A stretch of 10,623 nucleotides of DNA from Candidatus Gastranaerophilales bacterium (GTDB lineage Bacteria; Cyanobacteriota; Vampirovibrionia; Gastranaerophilales; Gastranaerophilaceae), in assembly GCA_021202305.1 (NCBI GenBank), contig JAJQDG010000088.1:1-10623 (forward strand), written 5' to 3'. Positions 5,439 to 10,623 of the stretch are shown here, piece after piece (position 1 is the stretch's first letter; each line of letters starts with the position of its first letter). The position numbers were made by a program, and so were the translations under genes. The notes under the pieces are model-generated. The model saw only the letters and a program-made list of their open reading frames with translations. It ran no database searches and was not told the DNA's origin.

Positions 5439-7697
5439 GTGACTAAAAAATTAAACATAGCCTTTGTTTGGCATTTTCATCAACCCGTTTATCAGGAAAA
5501 ATTCAGTGAAGATTTCGTTATGCCGTGGGTCAGGCTGCATGCTTCAAAAGATTATCTTGACATGCTTTTAAGGTGCAGGGAACATAAGAGAATTAAATTA
5601 AATTTTAACATTTCGCCGGTGCTTTTAAATTCAATTCAAAAATATTCGGACGGCATGCACGATTTGCACTCAAGGCTTTTAATCGCAAAAGAACACAAGC
5701 TTTCCGAAATGGATAAAAATTTCGTTTTGCAATATTTCTTTGATGTTAATTATTCCACAATGATTATGCGGCGCAGCTATTATGCCGAATTGTACAATAA
5801 AAGATATTCAAAAGACGATATTTCAATAGCTGATTTTACCGAGCAGGAGTTTTTTGATATCATTGCAAATTATACTCTTTGCTGGATAGATAAAAAATTC
5901 TATCCAAATTACCCGAGACTTTCTGAATTATCGGAAAAACAAAAAAATTATACTTATGATGACAGGCTTGAAATATTTGAAATCCAATATGACATAATAA
6001 AAAAAATCATTCCTTCTTATAGGGAATTTCAGCAGGAAGGCTTGATTGAAATTTCAACAAGCCCCTATTATCACCCGATAATTCCTTTATTATTGGATAT
6101 AAATGAGTCAAACTGCGCCTACAATGAAAATCTGCCCGAAAAAAACAGATACTTGGAACAGGATGCAAAAGAACAAACTTTAAGAGCGCTTGATTATTTT
6201 GAAGAAGTTTTTGGCAAGCGCCCCCTTGGGGTTTGGCTTCCGGAACACTGCATAAGTATGGCAAGCGTTAACATGCTGAATGAATTAGGCGTTAAATGGA
6301 CAATCACAGACGAGGGTATTTTAGCAAATACTCTGGGACGCGAATTTGCAAGAGATTTTGAGGGCAACCTTGAAGCACCCTTTGATTTGTGCGTACACTA
6401 CGGATTTAATTCAAAGAACAACAAAGTAAATGTTGTGTTTGCTGATTCATTTTTTACTAATCTGGTTGGTTTCGGTTATGGAAATTACGATGGCAAAGTT
6501 GCTGCAAATGATTTTTATGAAAAAATAAAAACGGTTCAAAGCAAATTGCAGTTTTCTCCCAAGCAGGAGCATTTATTGACAATAGGCATGGACGGCGAAA
6601 ACTGCTGGGAAAGTTATCAAAATGACGGGAATGAGTTTTTAGATACACTTTATGAACTTATAGGAAATGATGAAACTTTAGAAACGGTTCTGCTCGGCGA
6701 TTTTATTGAACGTATAAAACCTGAAAAATTGGATAGGATAGCTTCAGGCAGCTGGATTAACAGAAATTTTGATTTGTGGATAGGCGAGCCTACAAAAAAT
6801 CTTGCTTGGATATATTTGGATAAAACCAGAAATGATTTAGCCCGCGTTTCAAAAGAATTAATACAAAATGCCAAAGACGATAAAGATATAATTGAAGCAA
6901 AAAGAAAAATAGACGCCGCAAAAGAAGAAGTTTTTGTTGCCGAGGGTTCCGATTGGTTCTGGTGGTATGGCGAACCAAATGAATCTTCAAATGATCATAT
7001 TTTTGATTTCCTCTTTCGTTCGCATCTTAAAAATGTCTATACTTATCTCGGGCAGCCTACTCCGAAACATCTGGATGTTCCCCTTGCTTCAATTATCGGA
7101 AAGCCGATAAGACAGCCAAAAGGACACATAACCCCGATAATAGACGGGATATCTGACCCTAATTTAAATTCCTGGACAGACGCAGGGTATATTTTTCTGC
7201 CGGATTCTCCGTCTTTTTCTGCAAAAAAAACAATAAAAGGCATTTATTACGGCAGCGACGATGACAATATATATCTTAAATTTGAGTTAAGCAAAAATAA
7301 TCTTGCAAATTCTTTGTATTTTATCAAAAATCAGGTATACATTTATTTTATTCCTGAAAATCTTGATATGGCAAGTCCTGTCAGAATTGCGTCAAGAACG
7401 GAAAATTTATATCCCATTCTTGAGAACAGTTTTGGCTTTGAATTATCTTTTTCTTTTAACGAGCATGAAATAATCCCCCCCCAGCTTTTAAAATCTACGA
7501 TTGGCAGCATGTGGCAGGTGCAGCTTATCAGGAAAGTAAGCTATGCTTATAAAGATTCAATTGAAATTGCTCTTTCTTTTGACGATATAGGTATAACAAA
7601 AGCGGGGCAAAGGGTTGAATTTTGCATAATAACGGGTTCAAACGGCAACATAAATGAAGTTTATCCTCAGGATGTTCTTTTGAATTTAACAAGATAA
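5439..7697 (+). CDS. GH57 family alpha-glucan hydrolase/transferase (alpha-amylase-like)
   Basis: A 752-residue glycoside hydrolase family 57 protein, probably acting on internal glycogen or maltodextrins, because no signal peptide or membrane helix is evident. The family's conserved regions appear in order: WHFHQPVY (11-18); GVWLPEH with E269 as the likely catalytic nucleophile; GMDGENCWESY with D385 as the likely acid/base; and SDWFWWYGE (504-512). After residue about 540 comes a C-terminal part, likely a beta-sandwich (sugar-binding or DOMON-like), beginning near HITPIIDGI and rich in alternating hydrophobic strands. GH57 includes alpha-amylase, amylopullulanase, 4-alpha-glucanotransferase and branching enzyme, and I cannot choose among them from motifs alone. 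The GTG start is supported by AGGA 8 nt upstream and by the family-typical N-terminus. A run of eight Cs (7475-7482) lies in the C-terminal domain. Divergent from metG and convergent with ylxR. Confidence 0.92.
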   Translation: MTKKLNIAFVWHFHQPVYQEKFSEDFVMPWVRLHASKDYLDMLLRCREHKRIKLNFNISPVLLNSIQKYSDGMHDLHSRLLIAKEHKLSEMDKNFVLQYFFDVNYSTMIMRRSYYAELYNKRYSKDDISIADFTEQEFFDIIANYTLCWIDKKFYPNYPRLSELSEKQKNYTYDDRLEIFEIQYDIIKKIIPSYREFQQEGLIEISTSPYYHPIIPLLLDINESNCAYNENLPEKNRYLEQDAKEQTLRALDYFEEVFGKRPLGVWLPEHCISMASVNMLNELGVKWTITDEGILANTLGREFARDFEGNLEAPFDLCVHYGFNSKNNKVNVVFADSFFTNLVGFGYGNYDGKVAANDFYEKIKTVQSKLQFSPKQEHLLTIGMDGENCWESYQNDGNEFLDTLYELIGNDETLETVLLGDFIERIKPEKLDRIASGSWINRNFDLWIGEPTKNLAWIYLDKTRNDLARVSKELIQNAKDDKDIIEAKRKIDAAKEEVFVAEGSDWFWWYGEPNESSNDHIFDFLFRSHLKNVYTYLGQPTPKHLDVPLASIIGKPIRQPKGHITPIIDGISDPNLNSWTDAGYIFLPDSPSFSAKKTIKGIYYGSDDDNIYLKFELSKNNLANSLYFIKNQVYIYFIPENLDMASPVRIASRTENLYPILENSFGFELSFSFNEHEIIPPQLLKSTIGSMWQVQLIRKVSYAYKDSIEIALSFDDIGITKAGQRVEFCIITGSNGNINEVYPQDVLLNLTR

Positions 7698-7702
7698 TTA
7701 TA

Positions 7703-7732
7703 CCGCCCCGACGCTCCACGCCGGCTCTGCGG
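7703..7732. other. GC-rich 30-bp patch after the GH57 gene
   Basis: Six bases past the stop, 7703-7732 is about 80% G+C amid AT-rich DNA. It is bounded by CCGC (7703-7706) and GCGG (7729-7732), which can pair, and contains the palindrome GCCGGC (7720-7725). AAAAATT and then a T-run follow. It may form part of a terminator, but the stem is not clean. Confidence 0.35.
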
Positions 7733-7743
7733 AAAAATTAACT

Positions 7744-7768
7744 TTTTTGCAAACTCATTTTGCAAAAA
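7744..7768. terminator. Perfect 10-bp hairpin between convergent genes, possible bidirectional terminator
   Basis: TTTTTGCAAA (7744-7753) and TTTGCAAAAA (7759-7768) are exact reverse complements around the 5-nt loop CTCAT. The arms are AT-rich with a GC core. The hairpin lies 46 bp past the GH57 stop and 48 bp past the ylxR stop. The T-run is inside the arm rather than after it, so termination is plausible but unproven. Confidence 0.45.
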
Positions 7769-7816
7769 TATTCCATGCCGTATAAAGGCGCATTTGAAGA
7801 CATATCCGATAATTTT

Positions 7817-8104
7817 TTAATAATCTTGCAAAAGGATATTCTCTATGGCTTTTATTTTTGCTTCATTGTTAAATTTTAATCCGCGTTTAAGCCCCTTTGT
7901 CTTAATTAAGTTTTTTATGCAGGCTGCATTTTTACAAACGTAAACACTTCTGCCGAATACGGAAGAATTCGGATTAATAAAAATTTCACCCCCGGCAAGC
8001 GTAATTTTTATCATTTCTTCCCTGTTTTTAACTGTTCTGCACCCTTTGCATGTTCTGTAAACCGTATTTTTCATTCGTTTAAAGTATTTGATATAAGTTG
8101 TCAT
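7817..8104 (-). CDS. ylxR: YlxR/RnpM-family RNA-associated protein (DUF448)
   Basis: Small YlxR-family protein. Family members bind RNA, and one (RnpM) has been reported to modulate RNase P. The diagnostic start RTCKGCRTVKNREEMIKI is followed by a beta strand and FGRSVYVC (the GR-x-x-Y-x-C motif), then CIKNLIKTKGLKRGLKF. It is usually encoded between nusA and infB, but neither is nearby: the downstream side is a convergent GH57 gene. Two starts are possible. The ATG at 8104 (95 residues) would suit a leaderless transcript from a weak TTGCAT-18-TAATAT promoter ending 7 nt upstream. The ATG at 8074 (85 residues) gives the family-typical MKNTVYRTCKGC and would suit the TATAAT at 8111-8106. Neither has a Shine-Dalgarno sequence. 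I keep the longer form as the outer bound. The family call is firm and the start is not. Confidence 0.88.
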   Translation of the reverse strand: MTTYIKYFKRMKNTVYRTCKGCRTVKNREEMIKITLAGGEIFINPNSSVFGRSVYVCKNAACIKNLIKTKGLKRGLKFNNEAKIKAIENILLQDY

Positions 8105-8126
8105 TATTATAATATTACCTTATAAT
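8098..8126 (+). promoter_or_regulatory. Strong promoter of the GGDEF gene, overlapping the ylxR start
   Basis: TTGTCA (8098-8103), a 17-bp spacer and TATAAT (8121-8126): near-consensus and optimally spaced. Expected start near 8133, about 32 nt ahead of the ATG at 8165. The -35 box covers two bases of the ylxR ATG at 8104-8102 on the other strand. Confidence 0.7.
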
Positions 8127-8141
8127 ACCCGTATGATGCAA
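8106..8141 (-). promoter_or_regulatory. Candidate ylxR promoter region
   Basis: Two options on the minus strand: TTGCAT (8141-8136) with an 18-bp spacer to TAATAT (8117-8112), or a perfect TATAAT at 8111-8106 without a clear -35. They predict different transcript starts and hence different start codons. The region interleaves with the divergent GGDEF promoter. Confidence 0.35.
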
Positions 8142-8164
8142 GATAAGGGTTTAAAAAATTAACA

Positions 8165-9760
8165 ATGACGGATAAAATTTCCTTTATTGAAAACTCCTTA
8201 ACAGAGTTAAATAAAATGTTTGAATTGAGTGCAATAGTCAGCAATGCAATTGGCACAGCGGATTTGATTTCAAAATTTTCAGGGTTTCTTGCCGAATATT
8301 TGCAGTCTAAAAATATTCATTTTTTTATCCTCGAAAAAGGTGCGTTTAGAAATGTTGCAACGGCGGAAACCCCCTTTGCCGATAAATATTTTGAATATGA
8401 CAATGAAGCGTTTTTTTCTGTTTTAAGCAGTGATAAAATAATAAAATTGACCGATAACGATAACGGGAAATTGTTCAATGGTTTTCTTTCCCAGACCGGG
8501 TTAGCGGATAGCAAAGTCCAATACATGAGAGCATTTTTTAACCGTGAAGAAAACTTGCCTGTATGTTTTTGTTTTATGGGAAACGAAACCGATGAAGATA
8601 AGATTGCGGAAGGTTTAAAATTTTTAAACCGTGCATTTGATTATGCAGAACCGGTTTTAATAAAATTAATGGCGCAAAAAGAACAAAATAAAAAAATAGA
8701 TGACCTGCAGCAGTCCTTGTATAATGTTTCAATTCTTTATAATATCAGTCAGGCAGTAAATTTTATAGATGACCTCAAGCGTCTTTTACAGGTAATTTTG
8801 TCAAAAGCAACAGAGATATTAAACGCGGAAAAAGGCAGCCTGATGCTTTATGATTATTCCACAAATACCTTGCAGGTTAAAGTGGTTTACGGGCTTAGCG
8901 ATAAACGCGTGGAAGAAAATATAAACTCGGGGCTTGTACAAACATCAAAAATAAAAGTAGGCGAAGGAATTGCGGGAACTGTTTTCCTTGAAAGAAAGGC
9001 AATTATTACAAACCTTGGTTTAAATGACCCGAGATTTGTTGCTAAAAATTCACTTGCAAGCGTTCAATCTATTTTGTGCGTTCCTTTGATTGCAAAGGGC
9101 GATGCAATTGGAGTTATAAATATTTCAAACAAAAAAGATAATATGCTCTTTAATCAAAAAGACCTGGAATTTATGTCCTCTCTTGCAAATCAGGCTGCTA
9201 TTGCTATAGACAATGCAAAACTATATGAACTTGCAACAAAAGACGGACTTACTAAATTGTATATTAATCGCCATTTCATGACTCTCCTTGAAAACGAAAT
9301 AAGGCGCTGCACAAGATATAAACACAATTTGTCGCTTATCATGATTGACATTGATGATTTTAAACTTGTAAATGACAGACACGGACACCTTGCAGGCGAT
9401 CAAATTTTGAGGGAAGTTTCAAACCAAATTTTAACCACGGTAAGAAAAATAGATGTTCCTGCAAGATACGGCGGCGAAGAATTTGTGATAATGCTTCCCG
9501 AAACAAATAAAGAAGGCGCCGCCATTATTGCCGAGCGCCTGAGGAAGAATATTTCATCCATAAGTATTACAACCAATGATGAAAAAGTTATTACCGCAAC
9601 GGTTTCCATGGGGATAAGCCAATTCCCGGATCACGGGCAAATTCCGCAAGATATAATAGAAAAAGCTGATAAAGCTCTTTATAATTCAAAAAGAAACGGA
9701 AAAAACGTTGTTTCCATATATACGGAAGATGGTTTTGAACTTGTTAAAAAACCCGAATAA
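8165..9760 (+). CDS. GAF-GGDEF diguanylate cyclase
   Basis: Probable soluble diguanylate cyclase making c-di-GMP from two GTP (531 residues). An N-terminal region (about 1-175) is predicted mixed alpha/beta and looks like a diverged GAF-type sensor that I cannot assign firmly. A short helical linker (about 176-195, rich in K, E, Q) leads to a clear GAF domain (about 190-355), with GSLMLYD, GEGIAGTVF and SILCVPL. The GGDEF domain starts at DGLTKLY (360-366). It keeps the metal and substrate segments IDIDDFK and ND-GH-GD, and an intact active site GGEEF (436-440). RKID (427-430), five residues before it, matches the RxxD inhibitory I-site, so product feedback is expected. There is no membrane helix. 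The start is ATG 8165; the nearest AAGGG (8145-8149) is too distant to be a convincing Shine-Dalgarno. The signal sensed is unknown. Convergent with the TPR gene. Confidence 0.92.
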   Translation: MTDKISFIENSLTELNKMFELSAIVSNAIGTADLISKFSGFLAEYLQSKNIHFFILEKGAFRNVATAETPFADKYFEYDNEAFFSVLSSDKIIKLTDNDNGKLFNGFLSQTGLADSKVQYMRAFFNREENLPVCFCFMGNETDEDKIAEGLKFLNRAFDYAEPVLIKLMAQKEQNKKIDDLQQSLYNVSILYNISQAVNFIDDLKRLLQVILSKATEILNAEKGSLMLYDYSTNTLQVKVVYGLSDKRVEENINSGLVQTSKIKVGEGIAGTVFLERKAIITNLGLNDPRFVAKNSLASVQSILCVPLIAKGDAIGVINISNKKDNMLFNQKDLEFMSSLANQAAIAIDNAKLYELATKDGLTKLYINRHFMTLLENEIRRCTRYKHNLSLIMIDIDDFKLVNDRHGHLAGDQILREVSNQILTTVRKIDVPARYGGEEFVIMLPETNKEGAAIIAERLRKNISSISITTNDEKVITATVSMGISQFPDHGQIPQDIIEKADKALYNSKRNGKNVVSIYTEDGFELVKKPE

Positions 9761-9807
9761 CCTGTTTTATATGACAACATTCAGCCTGGAAACCATAGAG
9801 GAAAAAA

Positions 9808-10533
9808 TTATTTTATAACTCTTAAATTAGAGTATTCTCTGGGTTTTATGGCTGAAACTATATCCGCTATTCTTGATGCTATAGATTTTGTTGTTTCGTT
9901 TTTTGGATTTTTTACAATATATTTTTTGTAAAATCTAAGCGCGTTTGTGTATTTTTCCATTTTGTCAAAACAAATTCCAAGCCCTAAATACGCTCTATAA
10001 TATTCATCATTAACGCTCAAAATTTCAAAAAATATTTTTGCCGCTTCTTCAAAACAGCCTAAACTCATCAATAAACCTGCTTTATGGTTGTGTGCGCTTA
10101 TATAAGACGGGTTTTCTTCAATTATTTTGTCATATATTTTAAGCGCCATATCAGGTTCATCCATTAATTCATGTGAAATTGCAAGCTGAACCTGAGCGTT
10201 TAAAAAATCCGGATTTAATCTTATTGTTTTTCTGAAATTTTTTCCTGCTTTTTCAAATTCTGTATTTAAAAGGTGGTTAAGACCGAGTTCATAGTATATT
10301 TCATAATCAAATGAAGCCATCTTTTTGGCTTTTTCAAGGTGCTTGATTGCTTTTGAATATTCTTGCAATTCTTTATATGCCCTTGAAGCACCGAGATGAG
10401 ATTTTATATCTTTTTTTGTCTGCATCATTGCTTTTAAATATTCGCCTACCGCTTCTTTCGGCATGTTTTTCTGCATAAACTCATCCCCCTTGTTAAGGGC
10501 TGTACTTGCATAAAAATTTTCACCTGCACCCAT
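9808..10533 (-). CDS. TPR-repeat protein, six consecutive repeats
   Basis: A 241-residue protein made almost wholly of tetratricopeptide repeats, which usually serve as protein-protein docking surfaces. Six ungapped 34-residue units fill residues 9-42, 43-76, 77-110, 111-144, 145-178 and 179-212. All six have Ala at position 20, five of six have Gly or Ala at position 8, and several end in the usual NP (RLNPDF, EENPSY, VKNPKN). A 29-residue helical tail follows. No signal peptide, lipobox or membrane segment is visible, so it is probably cytosolic. The start at 10533 has AAGGAG at 10545-10540, 6 nt upstream. The partner and role cannot be told from sequence. It is convergent with the diguanylate cyclase, with only 47 bp between stops, and nothing else links the two. 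Confidence 0.88.
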   Translation of the reverse strand: MGAGENFYASTALNKGDEFMQKNMPKEAVGEYLKAMMQTKKDIKSHLGASRAYKELQEYSKAIKHLEKAKKMASFDYEIYYELGLNHLLNTEFEKAGKNFRKTIRLNPDFLNAQVQLAISHELMDEPDMALKIYDKIIEENPSYISAHNHKAGLLMSLGCFEEAAKIFFEILSVNDEYYRAYLGLGICFDKMEKYTNALRFYKKYIVKNPKNETTKSIASRIADIVSAIKPREYSNLRVIK

Positions 10534-10539
10534 TTTAAA

Positions 10540-10564
10540 CTCCTTGTTTTAATACAAGTTTATA
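10540..10564 (-). promoter_or_regulatory. Shine-Dalgarno and weak -10 of the TPR gene
   Basis: AAGGAG at 10545-10540 with 6-nt spacing is the best ribosome binding site in the window and fixes the start at 10533. TATAAA at 10564-10559 could be the -10, giving an approximately 18-nt leader, but no convincing -35 is seen. Confidence 0.5.
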
Positions 10565-10623
10565 GAGTTTTGATGAAAATTTTATTAATCCAAAGATTTA
10601 TTTTTCCGTCTATCTTTAGAATA

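Noticed and set aside
6007..7243. Several minus-strand open frames inside the GH57 gene
   Set aside because: All are antisense to conserved catalytic motifs and none has a recognisable domain or ribosome binding site.
7770..7800. ATGCC...GGCGCAT inverted repeat as a second terminator for ylxR or GH57
   Set aside because: Only four consecutive base pairs form before a mismatch, and no T-run follows.
9761..9807. Terminator between the convergent GGDEF and TPR genes
   Set aside because: I could not find a stem with a following T-run on either strand in these 47 bp.
10543..10558. CTTGT/ACAAG hairpin overlapping the TPR gene Shine-Dalgarno as a translational switch
   Set aside because: The arms are only 5 bp, and the most likely transcript start (near 10552) would exclude one arm.
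1..10623. tRNA or rRNA genes in the spacers
   Set aside because: No spacer shows a cloverleaf, a T-loop GGTTCGAATC-like core or rRNA-like sequence; all spacers are under 230 bp.

Overview
The window is AT-rich (about one third G+C by eye), typically bacterial and densely coding, with short spacers and no rRNA, recognisable tRNA, CRISPR array, transposase or phage gene. All genes are chromosomal housekeeping or signalling types. The mix of an HD-domain CCA-adding enzyme, a short zinc-type methionyl-tRNA synthetase, an intracellular GH57 glucan enzyme and an AmmeMemoRadiSam system suggests an anaerobic bacterium. A non-photosynthetic relative of Cyanobacteria (Vampirovibrionia/Gastranaerophilales) is my guess. 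That assignment is weak: Elusimicrobiota or a low-GC Firmicute would also fit.

Layout. (1) 1-1017, plus: 3' part of a CCA tRNA nucleotidyltransferase, cut by the window edge. (2) 1018-1140: convergent spacer with two diverged ~32-bp direct repeats. (3) 1141-2487, minus, and 2555-3544, plus: a divergent pair that forms a complete AmmeMemoRadiSam set, namely a Memo-AMMECR1 fusion and the radical SAM enzyme. The 67-bp gap carries two back-to-back promoters whose -10 boxes sit exactly 6 nt from each start codon, which predicts leaderless mRNAs. (4) 3545-3769: spacer holding an in-frame, decayed copy of the end of the radical SAM gene, then a terminator-like hairpin. (5) 3770-5329, minus: methionyl-tRNA synthetase. 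It diverges from (6) 5439-7697, plus: a GH57 alpha-glucan enzyme, across a spacer whose two extended -10 boxes form a perfect 10-bp inverted repeat. (7) 7698-7816: convergent spacer with a GC-rich patch and a perfect 10-bp hairpin. (8) 7817-8104, minus: a YlxR/RnpM-like protein away from its usual nusA-infB partners. It diverges from (9) 8165-9760, plus: a GAF-GGDEF diguanylate cyclase whose -35 box overlaps the ylxR start codon. (10) 9808-10533, minus: a protein made of six ungapped 34-residue TPR units.

There is no operon: almost every gene is flanked by divergent or convergent neighbours and appears to have its own promoter. Two genes, cca and metG, serve tRNA maturation and charging, and ylxR is also RNA-related. 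The GH57 enzyme points to internal glycogen or maltodextrin use and the GGDEF protein to c-di-GMP signalling. The least understood unit is the AmmeMemoRadiSam pair. Its genes are conserved together across many prokaryotes, but its substrate is, as far as I know, not established. It is the best candidate for interesting biology here, together with the duplicated gene tail and the leaderless promoter architecture.
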